A stretch of DNA of 42,588 bases from JAAFJT01 sp043744275 (GCA_043744275.1 JAYTUY010000293.1:1-42588), one strand, 5' to 3'; counted from the stretch's first letter, positions 14,814-23,419 are shown. Made by a program: numbers and translations. Notes: generated by a model not told the origin, from the sequence alone.

Positions 14814-15416
14814 TTAGAGAATAACTTTATTATAAATTTCTTTTAATAAAATCTTACAATCACCAATTTCGACATATTCTTCCTCCTCTTTTACTTCTGA
14901 ATTTATCCATTTATTGGTGTCTTCTTCCATTCTATTATAAATCTCAATCGCTCTTTTTCTATGCGAAACGATAATATATTGCTTGAGCGATGGAATAGTT
15001 TTATAGCAAGCCCATTTATCAATTCTATCTTCAGATTCAGTAGAAGGCGATGTAATTTCTATTAATACTGAGGGGTTAAGCGTGGCTTTCATCGCTCTTT
15101 TATGAAGTTTAAACTCCTGCTCTCCACACACTATCACCAAATCTGGATAATATACTTTATTACATTTTGGTACATAAATCATCCTATCACTTCCATATAG
15201 TTCGCAATTATGGGCTTCAGTACAAGCGAATAATCTGCCTAAGAGGTTAGTTTGCAGTTTTCCATGTACTTCAGTATAAGCCATCGCTCTGATTTCACCA
15301 TTCAAAAACTCATGCTTTCCTTCTGCTCTGTACTCACGGTCAAAGTATTGCTCCAAAGTCCAATCTTGTTTTTTGGATTTGGCATTTTTAGGCTTGTCTT
15401 GACGTTGAAGGCTCAT
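14814..15416 (-). CDS. Uma2 family protein (PD-(D/E)XK nuclease-like), copy 2
   Basis: A 200-residue Uma2 protein of the cyanobacterial-like subgroup. It reads EQYFDREYRAEGKHEFLNGE near residue 23, VYYPDLVIVCGEQEF in the middle, then LNPSVLIEITSPSTESEDRI and the typical W-x-x-YKTIPSLKQYIIVSHRKR. The core Asp of PDLVI and the Glu of IEITSPST are present. The TACTGAGGGG word (15066-15075) encodes Pro-Ser-Val within this core, at a position where family members read N-P-T/S-V, so it does not damage the active site. The start is preceded by a basic N-terminus (SLQRQDKPKNAKSKKQDWTL). It differs strongly from copy 1 and is not a recent duplicate. Confidence 0.88.
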   Translation of the reverse strand: MSLQRQDKPKNAKSKKQDWTLEQYFDREYRAEGKHEFLNGEIRAMAYTEVHGKLQTNLLGRLFACTEAHNCELYGSDRMIYVPKCNKVYYPDLVIVCGEQEFKLHKRAMKATLNPSVLIEITSPSTESEDRIDKWACYKTIPSLKQYIIVSHRKRAIEIYNRMEEDTNKWINSEVKEEEEYVEIGDCKILLKEIYNKVIL

Positions 15417-15447
15417 TTTTATTTGTTTTTAAATATAAATCACCTAT

Positions 15448-15999
15448 TTATCTTCCAAAAAATGAATTGTCTTTATCTTCTCTTTGAGCATCTTCTAATG
15501 GATATTCTTTACGCATTGGGAAATAATTCATTTCATCCATATTCAAAATGCGTTTCAAATTGGGATGCCCTTCAAACTCAATACCGAAGAAATCAAACTC
15601 TTGACGCTCCATCCAATTCGCTGTACGGAAGAGAGTGGTAGCTGTTCGCACTTTTACATCATCTTTAGGCATAGTCGTTTTTATCCGAATCCGCCAATTT
15701 TGAGGCATATTATGGAGTTGATACATCAAGCCAAACTCTGCCCCCTCAGTATCGGGGAAGTGCGAAGCACACATAGTCGTCAAAAACGTGAACTCCAATT
15801 CTGAATCATAATACAGAAATTCAAGTACATCAATGACTGCTTCTTTTTTGACAAAAAAAACAGGGAAATCATAATCAATTGTTGATGCTAACAAATTAGC
15901 ACCAAACCGCTGTTGCAACTTGGCTTCAACTTTTGCTTTGAGTTCCTCAACTTCTGGTGTTTTAAATTTTAATTCAGGATGAACGATATTCGCTTGCAT
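15448..15999 (-). CDS. nuoC: NADH-quinone oxidoreductase subunit C (30 kDa)
   Basis: Peripheral-arm subunit of complex I, 183 residues. Family features: FLTTMCASHFPD, the hydrophobic beta core LMYQLHNMPQNWRIRIKTTM, and the C-terminal signature WMERQEFDFFGIEFEGHPNL followed by KRILNMDEMNYFPMRKEYPL. The word at 15742-15751 encodes Thr-Glu-Gly in PDTEGAEFG, a variable loop where other Bacteroidota usually have a Q/K-G-type sequence. This is a clear case of the word occupying a tolerant loop. It stands just upstream of the Uma2/LprI insertion that separates it from nuoD. Confidence 0.95.
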   Translation of the reverse strand: MQANIVHPELKFKTPEVEELKAKVEAKLQQRFGANLLASTIDYDFPVFFVKKEAVIDVLEFLYYDSELEFTFLTTMCASHFPDTEGAEFGLMYQLHNMPQNWRIRIKTTMPKDDVKVRTATTLFRTANWMERQEFDFFGIEFEGHPNLKRILNMDEMNYFPMRKEYPLEDAQREDKDNSFFGR

Positions 16000-16065
16000 A
16001 TTTTTTTATTAGACATTAGATTTTTAGATAGGAGACATTAGATTTTTACATACTTTCAACAGATT

Positions 16066-16087
16066 CCCCCTTTGGGGGTTAGGGGGC
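16066..16087 (+). repeat. REP-like palindromic repeat (nuoB/nuoC gap)
   Basis: CCCCCTTTGGGGG (hairpin) followed by TTAGGGGGC. One base (T for C) differs from the copy at 16809-16830. It sits downstream of nuoB and upstream of nuoC. Confidence 0.75.
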
Positions 16088-16091
16088 TATA

Positions 16092-16661
16092 CTAATCCAA
16101 TCCAAAGCCCTTCAACATCGCTTGATACTGAGGGGAGTCTCTACGGCGAACCGATTCTGTTTGAGTCATTTCTTGAAGTTTCATGATGCCTTCGAGCAAT
16201 TGTTCAGGGCGAGGCGGGCAACCTGGCACATATACATCTACAGGGATAATCCTGTCAATGCCTTGCAAAACAGAATAAGTATCGAAAATGCCACCACTTG
16301 AAGCGCAAGCACCCATCGAAATGACCCATTTCGGCTCTGCCATTTGCTCATATACTTGGCGCAATATGGGACCTAATTTTTTAGAAATTGTACCTGCTAC
16401 AATCAGTAAATCTGCTTGGCGGGGTGAGAAACTCAAACGCTCCATGCCGAAACGAGAAAGATCGTAAGTAGAGGACATAGTGGACATGAACTCAATGCCA
16501 CAGCAAGACGTCGCGAAGGGTAGGGGCCAAAGCGAGTTTTTACGGGCTAAACCAACTGCAAAATCCAATTTAGTAGCGAAAAAGCCTGCGCCTTCTACAC
16601 CTACGGGCGTATTTTCAGGACGTATATCTATTGACGTTGTCGGATTTGATAATTCTGCCAT
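16092..16661 (-). CDS. nuoB: NADH-quinone oxidoreductase subunit B ([4Fe-4S] N2)
   Basis: Carries cluster N2, the final electron donor to quinone. Cys ligands C53 and C54 (TSCCGIEFMS), C119 (SMGACASSGG) and C148 (VPGCPPRPEQLLEGI) are present in a 189-residue protein. The first 30 residues (MAELSNPTTSIDIRPENTPV then GVEGAGFFAT) are a hydrophilic extension common in the phylum. The word at 16126-16135 encodes Pro-Gln-Tyr of SPQYQA near the C-terminus, where relatives usually read SPEYQ. REP-like repeats flank the gene on both sides. Confidence 0.97.
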   Translation of the reverse strand: MAELSNPTTSIDIRPENTPVGVEGAGFFATKLDFAVGLARKNSLWPLPFATSCCGIEFMSTMSSTYDLSRFGMERLSFSPRQADLLIVAGTISKKLGPILRQVYEQMAEPKWVISMGACASSGGIFDTYSVLQGIDRIIPVDVYVPGCPPRPEQLLEGIMKLQEMTQTESVRRRDSPQYQAMLKGFGLD

Positions 16662-16729
16662 TTATATTTTATGTGATGCTCTAAAAATAAATTGTAAAAA
16701 TTGAAAGTTGAGTGCTTCGATAGATATTT

Positions 16730-16830
16730 GCCCCCTAACCCCCGAAGGGGGAATATATTAGAAGAATTGGAAAATAATAGCTCAAATGTTTAATACTTCC
16801 AAATCGTTCCCCCTTCGGGGGTTAGGGGGC
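16730..16830. repeat. Inverted pair of REP-like repeats (nuoA/nuoB gap)
   Basis: The unit CCCCCTTCGGGGG + TTAGGGGGC is present inverted at 16730-16751 and forward at 16809-16830, facing each other across 57 bases. A third copy lies at 16066-16087. Head-to-tail inverted pairs of this type (BIME-like) usually mark RAYT-transposase-dispersed elements. No RAYT gene is in the window. Confidence 0.8.
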
Positions 16831-16846
16831 AAATGACATATTAATT

Positions 16847-17227
16847 TTACTTATCCCAATTCAAAGCTCCTTTTTTAACAATGTAAAAGAAACCGACCAA
16901 GAAAATACCTATAAAAGTAAACATTTCTACTAAGCCAAATAAGCCTAATTTCTTAAAATTAACTGCCCAAGGATACATGAAAATGACTTCCACATCAAAC
17001 AAAACAAACAAAACAGCCACTAAAAAGTACTTGATGGGAAATTGTGTGCGAGCGTTGCCTTGGCTTTCAATGCCACATTCAAAAGTCTCTGATTTTACTT
17101 TTGATTTGAATTTAGGCGATAGTTTCGGCACTATAATATGTGTCAAAACCATGACCGTGACGACAAAGCCTAAAGCTAAAATCATCATAACAAAAATGGG
17201 AAAATATGTCGTATCAACTTGTTGCAT
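16847..17227 (-). CDS. nuoA: NADH-quinone oxidoreductase subunit A
   Basis: Small membrane subunit (ND3 homologue), 126 residues, three transmembrane helices (about 9-31, 69-87, 97-117). The loop KSETFECGIESQGNARTQFP with the conserved Cys (ECG) and the segment KYFLVAVLFVLFDVEVIFMY are diagnostic. It is the first nuo gene; the promoter must lie to the right. On the minus strand a TACATTTA box at about 17255-17262 is near the TAnnTTTG consensus but lacks the final G. Confidence 0.95.
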   Translation of the reverse strand: MQQVDTTYFPIFVMMILALGFVVTVMVLTHIIVPKLSPKFKSKVKSETFECGIESQGNARTQFPIKYFLVAVLFVLFDVEVIFMYPWAVNFKKLGLFGLVEMFTFIGIFLVGFFYIVKKGALNWDK

Positions 17228-17339
17228 TAATAAAGTCTTTTAAGAATTCGCCGTAAATGTATGAATTAACCTATTTTTAATAAAACTTATAAAGCCTTTT
17301 AAAATAAATCAATTTAATTTAAATCTAATCTAAACTACC

Positions 17340-17440
17340 CATATTTTGCACCTCCAGTGCATTCTATGTATTAAAACGCAGAGGATTTTCCTTTTGTTTT
17401 GAAATTTTTGCTACCGATATTTTGCACCTCCAGTGCATAT
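17340..17440. repeat. Two copies of a TGCACCTCCAGTGCA repeat
   Basis: ATATTTTGCACCTCCAGTGC occurs at about 17341-17360 and again at about 17418-17437, each followed by AT. The core TGCAC-CTCCA-GTGCA is a 5-bp inverted repeat around CTCCA. These lie in the 237-base gap between nuoA and the M1 peptidase. They look like a dispersed palindromic repeat family distinct from the REP-like units. Confidence 0.65.
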
Positions 17441-17464
17441 CTCCTAATTCCAATTTCCTAATTC

Positions 17465-19423
17465 CTAATTCGGTGTCCACGTATTATTATCTCTATTCAC
17501 ATCTGCCATTCGTTGGCTGGGGTCAATTTCGATTTTAGAGATTTTACCTTTAGAAGTATTTATTTCAAAATCAAAACTTGGATTTGTCCATTGCCAACGA
17601 GGTAAAACAGTGCGCTTTTGCTTCGGATTTTCGTTGGGCTTCTCACCCCTCAGTATATCGAGGGCTATATAGTACATTTCTGTTGTACCGTTGGTATAAG
17701 TTACTACTATATCGAGTGGCATAGGCATCACACCTATTTTTCTAATCGACACCTTTGTTTTTTGACCCATATCTGATACTGACCCGACGCCATAATCTAT
17801 AGTTTGGGTCGTATTAACGAAGTATTCTTTGAACCAATCCAATTCCAAATTCGATATTTTTTCATGCACTCTAATAAAATCATTGGCATTTGGATGCTTA
17901 AATTTCCATTGATCAAAATATTGCAACATGCCTTTATTGAAATCTTCTTCACCGATTATATATTTCACTTGCTGTAAAAAAGTAGCCCCTTTTACATAAG
18001 AGCCAATACTAAAAGCGGTGTTCGTCATAAAGTGATCGGAGTGCGTACTGAGGGGTTCTTCTTTACCGCTCAAAGCGAAACGGCAATAGCCTTGCACGTC
18101 GTCTTCCATCGGGTCATTTTCAGCTTTTTGACCTGAAATTAAGCCTAAGCCCTTCAAATAATTCATGGTATAATTAGAAGCAAATGAGGTGAAACCCTCG
18201 TCCATCCAAGAGTAAAGACACTCATTAGTGCCTAAAACGCCTTGATACCACGAGTGAAACAACTCATGCACGGCTACGCCTACAAGGCTCGGCAGCGGGC
18301 GTTCGCCTGTAATCAAAGTGGACATGGGGTACTCCATACCGCCATCGCCGCCTTGAACAAAAGCAAAATCCGAGTATGGATATTGACCATAATGCAGCGC
18401 ATTATAAGCGAATACTTTAGTCATTATATCGGGCAATTTTTTCCAACTTTCGGTTTTTTCGCTCGGAATATAAAAGAAATGCATCAATGTGCCATCGTCC
18501 GCTTTTTTAGTCACGTGCTTATATTCAGTGTCTGCACCCCACATAAAATCATGCACGTTTTGAGCTTTGAAATGCCAAGCTAATTTGCCGTTTTGAACTT
18601 TCGGGGTAGCATTTTCAGCATAGCCTTTGCCTATTTCTTGAGGATTTTGTAAAATACCTGTGCCACCTAAAGTATAGGCTTGATCTATATGAAGAGTGAC
18701 GTCAAAATCACCCCAAATGCCATAAAATTCACGACCTACGTAGGGGTCAGCATGCCAACCTTGATAGTCGTATTCGCACATTTTAGGGTACCATTGCGCC
18801 ATCGAGTAGTCAACACCTTCTTTGCTATCGCGCCCATTGCGACGAATTTGCTTAGGCACTTGACCATCAAATTCGCATTCAAACACGACTTTACTGAGGG
18901 GGGCTATTTTTTCAGGCAACGTCACCTCGAGGATTGTACCCACTGTTTCAAATGTGCAGGCTTTGCCATTCATTTTCAAGGATTTTATCTTCAAATAGCC
19001 GATTTCATCAGGTTTTAGCTTAGAAATGCGGTCTGTTACGCGTGGGTCGGGGTCTGCAATCAGGCGGCTGCGGACATCCATAGAACTGCCTGGCTGGAAA
19101 GCATTCATAAATAAATGGTAAAAGGCTTTACTCAATTCATCCGTCGAATTGTTGAAATATACTAAGGTTTGAGTGCCTGAATATTGATGTTTTTTATGGT
19201 CGAAATCCACATCCATCGTATATTCTGCTCGTTGTTGCCAACGCTCATACTCGGTTTTCTTTTCCGTTACCATTTTGGATTGCCCTTCAGCCATTTTTAC
19301 TGCCGAAGGAGCAGCTGAAGGAGTAGTGGTAGTAGCCTGTTTAGATGGTGTACAATTTTGAAATATTGCAGCCAAAGCCACAAAGGTGAATACTTGACTG
19401 AATGGATGAATTGATAATTTCAT
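17465..19423 (-). CDS. M1 family metallopeptidase lipoprotein
   Basis: Zinc aminopeptidase-like enzyme, 652 residues. The signal sequence ends at a lipobox-like Cys24 (AAIFQNC), so it is a lipoprotein, probably in the outer membrane or periplasm. The M1 catalytic motif is complete: H386-E-L-F-H390 with the third ligand E409 exactly 18 residues on, and the substrate motif GGMEYP (361-366) replaces GAMEN. An N-terminal M1 beta-sheet domain spans about 60-280. Three TACTGAGGGG words lie in the gene (17646, 18046, 18892), encoding LRG, PLS and PLS. A TAAATTTG -7-like box lies upstream at 19459-19466 (minus). Confidence 0.93.
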   Translation of the reverse strand: MKLSIHPFSQVFTFVALAAIFQNCTPSKQATTTTPSAAPSAVKMAEGQSKMVTEKKTEYERWQQRAEYTMDVDFDHKKHQYSGTQTLVYFNNSTDELSKAFYHLFMNAFQPGSSMDVRSRLIADPDPRVTDRISKLKPDEIGYLKIKSLKMNGKACTFETVGTILEVTLPEKIAPLSKVVFECEFDGQVPKQIRRNGRDSKEGVDYSMAQWYPKMCEYDYQGWHADPYVGREFYGIWGDFDVTLHIDQAYTLGGTGILQNPQEIGKGYAENATPKVQNGKLAWHFKAQNVHDFMWGADTEYKHVTKKADDGTLMHFFYIPSEKTESWKKLPDIMTKVFAYNALHYGQYPYSDFAFVQGGDGGMEYPMSTLITGERPLPSLVGVAVHELFHSWYQGVLGTNECLYSWMDEGFTSFASNYTMNYLKGLGLISGQKAENDPMEDDVQGYCRFALSGKEEPLSTHSDHFMTNTAFSIGSYVKGATFLQQVKYIIGEEDFNKGMLQYFDQWKFKHPNANDFIRVHEKISNLELDWFKEYFVNTTQTIDYGVGSVSDMGQKTKVSIRKIGVMPMPLDIVVTYTNGTTEMYYIALDILRGEKPNENPKQKRTVLPRWQWTNPSFDFEINTSKGKISKIEIDPSQRMADVNRDNNTWTPN

Positions 19424-19458
19424 ATAAAAATCAGATGATGGATTGGTTAATATTGATA

Positions 19459-19466
19459 CAAATTTA
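19459..19466 (-). promoter_or_regulatory. Candidate TAnnTTTG -7 box for the M1 peptidase gene
   Basis: Minus-strand TAAATTTG, 36 bases upstream of the peptidase ATG, matches the Bacteroidota -7 consensus. A clear -33 TTG at standard spacing is not seen. Confidence 0.35.
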
Positions 19467-19504
19467 GATAGAAATCGCTGATAATTGATTATATTTCAAA
19501 GAAT

Positions 19505-20386
19505 TTAAAAAACTTCACTCAACTTAAATGTTTTATCCAAAACAATTCGCCTGCGTTCGTCCTTTTTTACTGTGGCGCATTCGGTTGTCGGGTCGTGTTC
19601 AAAAAATAAATACCACCCCTCAGTAACAGCAGCTTCTAAAAGTGCTGTCTTTTCTTTCAAAGACTCAAGCGGGCGCACATCATACGCCATAATATAAGGT
19701 AAGCCAATATGCCATTTTGAGGGCAACGTATCGGCGCAATACAAAAGAGTTTTGTCGCCGACCGTGATTTTGAGCATCATCATCGCTTCGGTATGCCCAT
19801 TGGTGAATTGAATTTGTATATTTTCAATAAAATCAATATTCTCTTTCTGTTCAATCATTTTAAGCACGCCATGTTCTTGTAGCGGTACAAAATTTTCTTT
19901 CAAAAATGAAGCAACCTCCCGTGCATTGGGTTTCATTGCCCAATCCCAATGTGCTTGATTAGACCAATAAGTTGCGTTTGGGAAAGTGGGTTTGAGTATA
20001 TTTAAAGCACCCCCCTCAGTATTTTGACCATTTTCGAGTTGAAAATTAGAAACAGCACCGCCGCAATGGTCAAAATGCAAATGCGTTAAAAATACATCAG
20101 TAATATCACCAACCCTAACACCTTGATTTTCAAGACTTTGTAAAAGATTATCACTGCCAAAAGGTTCAAAATGGCTTCGAAATTTGGTATCTTGTTTATC
20201 GCCCATGCCCGTATCAATGAGGATTTTACGGTCATTAGTTTCTATTAAAAGACACCGCATTGTCCAAGTGCAGAGGTTATTTTCGTCGGGTGGATTCAGT
20301 TTTTCCCACATTCTTTTGGGCACAATGCCGAACATAGCCCCACCGTCGAGCTTAAAAAAACCAGTATTAATGACGCTTAATTTCAT
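19505..20386 (-). CDS. Metallo-beta-lactamase-fold hydrolase
   Basis: MBL-fold metallohydrolase, 293 residues from ATG 20386 (MKLSVINTGFFKLDGGAMFG). An upstream ATG at 20422 would add a 12-residue Lys/Phe-rich lead that is not typical of the family. The zinc motif is H102-L-H104-F-D106-H107 (HLHFDHCGG), followed by FTNGHTEAMM and YCADTLPS with the bridging Asp, and FFEHDP with the last His. The gene contains two TACTGAGGGG words, both encoding Thr-Glu-Gly (AVTEGWYLF at 19616 and NTEGGALN at 20012). Substrate unknown; this subgroup often holds lactonases and related esterases. Confidence 0.9.
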   Translation of the reverse strand: MKLSVINTGFFKLDGGAMFGIVPKRMWEKLNPPDENNLCTWTMRCLLIETNDRKILIDTGMGDKQDTKFRSHFEPFGSDNLLQSLENQGVRVGDITDVFLTHLHFDHCGGAVSNFQLENGQNTEGGALNILKPTFPNATYWSNQAHWDWAMKPNAREVASFLKENFVPLQEHGVLKMIEQKENIDFIENIQIQFTNGHTEAMMMLKITVGDKTLLYCADTLPSKWHIGLPYIMAYDVRPLESLKEKTALLEAAVTEGWYLFFEHDPTTECATVKKDERRRIVLDKTFKLSEVF

Positions 20387-20550
20387 AAAAAAATGCTTGA
20401 TTTTATTGTTTAGAGTAATCAAGTGCGAAAATCGGAAAATATTTTAATTTTTATAACACATACTTCAGTAGTTGGGCTTTTAGTTGAGTTGTTTGTCAAG
20501 TAAAATAAAGTTTTTGGAAAAAAACCAAAGGAATGGCGTTTTTAATTAAA

Positions 20551-20558
20551 TAACTTTG
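20551..20558 (+). promoter_or_regulatory. Candidate TAnnTTTG -7 box for the LytS-like gene
   Basis: TAACTTTG lies 81 bases upstream of the kinase ATG. No TTG at the expected 19-21 bp upstream spacing was found, so the call rests on the -7 box alone. Confidence 0.4.
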
Positions 20559-20638
20559 AGTAAAATATAAAAATTCGATGATTTTTTAATGAGAAAACTA
20601 CGATTTGACTTTTTAATACCTTAAAACAAATTGTAGCA

Positions 20639-21823
20639 ATGCTAATCAATATGAGCAATTTAAAAAACAACGCCAAGTCAATGCAGTGGCATTTTCTTTT
20701 TTGGTCTATATTTTTTTTATATACATGGCTACCTGAAGCAAGCATTCAGGAAAACTATTCTTCTGCCTTACTTCAAGCGGTTGGCTTAGTGCTTATCAAC
20801 ATGATAGCCACCTACTATACCATATACGTCACGATTAGTAAATTTTGGATGCATAAAAAATATGCACCATTTTGGTTGAGCTTGTTTGCGAGTTTAGTGG
20901 TGACGGGAGTTGCGCGCCGCTATTTTTTATATAAGGTGATGTACCCCATTTTATATCCTGAAAAACTTTCAGAGGCTTTGTTCTACTTACCCAAAATGAT
21001 GATTGGGGCGGTACAAGTGCATTTGGTCGTGACGGTCGGTGTGATGATATATATGTTGGGCAAATGGAAACAACATCAACACGAAGCAGAAGTGCTCAAG
21101 AAAGATAAAATTGCTGCCGAATTGCAATTGCTAAAATCGCAGGTGCAGCCGCATTTTATTTTCAACACACTCAATAATATATACATGCTCTCGATAAAAG
21201 GCTCGGCTCAAACGTCGGACATGATTTATCGCCTGTCAGCCCTGCTCAGTTATATGCTTTATGATTCTAAACAAGAGACAATAGAATTTGATAAAGAATT
21301 AGAATATATTAAAAATTATATCGACCTTGAAAAAATTCGATATGGCGAGCGATTAGATGTGCAAGTGAATGTTTTCAGCAACACTAAAAATATTTACATT
21401 CCACCTTTACTTTTTTTACCTTTGGTTGAAAATGCCTTCAAGCATGGAGTAAGTCAAGAGGTTGAAAACTGTTGGATTCATATCGATATTACTTTGAGAA
21501 AGAGTAAATTGACCTTCAAAATTGAAAATAGTTTTACAGATGCTATTGTGCCGATAAGTGAATTCGGCAATGGATTAGGTCATGACAATATGCGTAAACG
21601 TTTGGATATTTTTTATCCGAATGCGTATGAATTAAAGACAATGAAAGATGAAAACTCCTACCTTGTTACTCTGAAATTAGATTTAAATGCTCTTCATTTT
21701 TCTGACAATAGACCATTTGATGAAAAAGAAAATGCTATAAAAAGCGATCAATCAAAGGAAAAGAATCAACCCAATGAAGCTGTTTTTTTAATTAAATCAT
21801 TGCTTACTTTTATGAAATTTTAA
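20639..21823 (+). CDS. LytS-like sensor histidine kinase
   Basis: Membrane histidine kinase of the His_kinase (PF06580) type, 394 residues. Four N-terminal transmembrane segments lie at about 20-36, 45-65, 79-97 and 118-138, then a coiled linker (GKWKQHQHEAEVLKKDKIAA). The phospho-acceptor box is LKSQVQPHFIFNTLNNIYML, the N-box LLFLPLVENAFKHG and the G-box GNGLGHDNMRKRL. The extracytoplasmic part is too small for a sensor domain, so the signal is probably membrane-borne. A second ATG at 20651 would remove four residues. The cognate LytTR regulator follows after 58 bases. Confidence 0.92.
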   Translation: MLINMSNLKNNAKSMQWHFLFWSIFFLYTWLPEASIQENYSSALLQAVGLVLINMIATYYTIYVTISKFWMHKKYAPFWLSLFASLVVTGVARRYFLYKVMYPILYPEKLSEALFYLPKMMIGAVQVHLVVTVGVMIYMLGKWKQHQHEAEVLKKDKIAAELQLLKSQVQPHFIFNTLNNIYMLSIKGSAQTSDMIYRLSALLSYMLYDSKQETIEFDKELEYIKNYIDLEKIRYGERLDVQVNVFSNTKNIYIPPLLFLPLVENAFKHGVSQEVENCWIHIDITLRKSKLTFKIENSFTDAIVPISEFGNGLGHDNMRKRLDIFYPNAYELKTMKDENSYLVTLKLDLNALHFSDNRPFDEKENAIKSDQSKEKNQPNEAVFLIKSLLTFMKF

Positions 21824-21835
21824 TAATCAACACCC

Positions 21836-21843
21836 TACTTTTG
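21836..21843 (+). promoter_or_regulatory. Candidate TAnnTTTG -7 box upstream of the LytTR regulator
   Basis: TACTTTTG in the kinase-regulator gap lies 39 bases before the regulator ATG. It would give the regulator its own transcript in addition to read-through from the kinase gene. Confidence 0.35.
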
Positions 21844-21881
21844 AATAACGTTTATAGTCTAAATTTTAAATTAATTATGTC

Positions 21882-22589
21882 ATGAAAATAAAATGCTTAG
21901 TTGTTGATGATGAACCGTTGGCAGCGGAATTGGTTGCCACCCATATTACCAAATCGCCTGATTTAGAACTTGTCGGCAAGTGTCAAAATGCCTCCGAAGC
22001 TTTATCAATTTTGCAACGTGAATCCATTGATTTGCTCTTTCTCGACATTCAAATGCCGCGTATGACAGGTTGGGAATTGCTTAAAAATTTGCCCAATAAG
22101 CCCTATGTTATTATCACCACCGCCTATCGGGAACATGCCCTCGAAGGCTACGAATTTGATGTTTTGGATTTCCTTTTAAAGCCGATTACTTACGAGCGAT
22201 TTATGAAAGCCGTTGGTAAATTCTATCAGCGTAAGATGGTCATTGCTGATACAACCCCCTCAGTATCAGACAGTTATGAGCAAGCCTACAAGTATTTTAA
22301 GGTGAATAGAGAGATGAAAAAAGTTTTTCTGAAAGATATATTGTACATCGAAAGCCTCAAGGATTATGTCCGCATCAAAACCGATAAAGAGTCGCTCATC
22401 ACTTACCAACGCATCAGTTATCTGGAAGAAAAATTGCCTGAAGATAAATTTATCAGAGTCCATAAATCTTTTATAGTAGCAGTCGATAAAATTGCTTCGT
22501 TGGGTAGTAATACTGTCAAGGTGCGTGAAAAAGAAATCCCAGTTGGAAGAAATTATAAAATGAATGTGTCTAAATTGGTGACAGTTTGA
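21882..22589 (+). CDS. LytTR-family response regulator
   Basis: A 235-residue two-domain regulator. The receiver domain has the acidic pocket D9-D10, phospho-acceptor D55 (LLFLDIQMP), Thr of IITTAY and Lys of LLKPI. The DNA-binding LytTR domain begins near YFKVNREMKKVFLKDILYIE and contains RIKTDKESLITYQRISYLEE, FIRVHKSFIVAVDKI and VGRNYKMNV. The pair with the LytS-like kinase is typical. The TACTGAGGGG word (22256-22265) falls in the interdomain linker as TTPSVSDS, a place free of structural constraint. Confidence 0.95.
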   Translation: MKIKCLVVDDEPLAAELVATHITKSPDLELVGKCQNASEALSILQRESIDLLFLDIQMPRMTGWELLKNLPNKPYVIITTAYREHALEGYEFDVLDFLLKPITYERFMKAVGKFYQRKMVIADTTPSVSDSYEQAYKYFKVNREMKKVFLKDILYIESLKDYVRIKTDKESLITYQRISYLEEKLPEDKFIRVHKSFIVAVDKIASLGSNTVKVREKEIPVGRNYKMNVSKLVTV

Positions 22590-22634
22590 TAAGACATTTT
22601 TTTTAAACGAAATGAAAAACTATAAGAAAACTCA

Positions 22635-23075
22635 ATGATAACTGAAACTTACGGATATCTTTTTACAAAAGATAAAACCCAGTTTGTTTTTCAAAGTGAA
22701 GGTACTCGAGGAAAAATTATAAAGATTGTTCAATTTAACTTAATTGGTGGACAGCGTTGGAACTTAGGTTTTGGCGATTGGAAATTTGGTAATATTGATG
22801 ATTTGGTGATTAGCAACAATCAAGATGCTATAAAAGTAGTACGAACAGTTGCAAAAATAACTATTGATTTTTTCGAGCAAAATCCGCAATGTATTATTGT
22901 TATTAATCCAATAGATGAAAAACGTAAAAGGCTTTATAACTTTGTATTTAAAAGGCATTTTAAAGATATAGTCCTTATTTATGAGGTCATTGGTTTAATT
23001 GGAAAGAAAAAAGAAAACTACAATCCTGAAAAATTTTATGATAGTTTTGAAATTTACCTTAAATTTGAATCATGA
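22635..23075 (+). CDS. DUF6934-like hypothetical protein
   Basis: A 146-residue soluble alpha/beta protein starting ITETYGYLFTKDKTQFVFQS and containing QRWNLGFGDWKFGNIDDLVI and an IIVINPIDEKRKRLYNFVF block. It resembles the small DUF6934 group known only from genome neighbourhoods in Bacteroidota; the assignment is by memory of motif style. Its stop overlaps the next start (ATGA), forming a coupled pair with a 115-residue gene. Such pairs look like toxin-antitoxin modules, but no toxin fold is proven. It has no nearby composite repeat element. Confidence 0.65.
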   Translation: MITETYGYLFTKDKTQFVFQSEGTRGKIIKIVQFNLIGGQRWNLGFGDWKFGNIDDLVISNNQDAIKVVRTVAKITIDFFEQNPQCIIVINPIDEKRKRLYNFVFKRHFKDIVLIYEVIGLIGKKKENYNPEKFYDSFEIYLKFES

Positions 23076-23419
23076 AAAATACAGAAGATAGAACAATTTC
23101 ATTTGAAGAGGCTTTAGAAATGCCTGAATATGTTGACTTTCATGAGGTTATTCGCTACTTGCAAAAGACCCCTCCTGAAGATGTTTTTCCTGAAAAGTTT
23201 CAAGCATCATTAAAGCGTGCAGTAGTTGAAAAAACTGAAAGCCTTTTTGATGAAAATTCATTAATGCCTTTAAAAAATGTAGTTACAACAGTTTTAAATG
23301 GCTTATCTGAAAAACTTTCAGCAAAATTATTATTAAAAATCACACAACTAATCATCAAAAAATGGGAAAAATTATCTGAAACAGTTTATATTGAAAAGGT
23401 TAACTCTCAACTTGCTTAA
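23072..23419 (+). CDS. Small hypothetical partner protein, 115 aa
   Basis: A 115-residue helical protein (MKNTEDRTISFEEALEMPEY... ending LIIKKWEKLSETVYIEKVNS). An acidic N-terminus, then an amphipathic helix with many Leu/Lys pairs (GLSEKLSAKLLLKITQLIIK). I do not recognise the family. It starts within the stop of the DUF6934-like gene, so it is translated with it; the pair likely interacts. It ends 32 bases from the convergent DinB-like gene. Confidence 0.6.
   Translation: MKNTEDRTISFEEALEMPEYVDFHEVIRYLQKTPPEDVFPEKFQASLKRAVVEKTESLFDENSLMPLKNVVTTVLNGLSEKLSAKLLLKITQLIIKKWEKLSETVYIEKVNSQLA

Noticed and set aside
15060..15080. Loss of the PD catalytic Asp in the second Uma2 protein through the TACTGAGGGG word
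   Set aside because: The subgroup normally reads N-P-T/S-V at this place, and the core Asp lies earlier in PDLVI; no damage.
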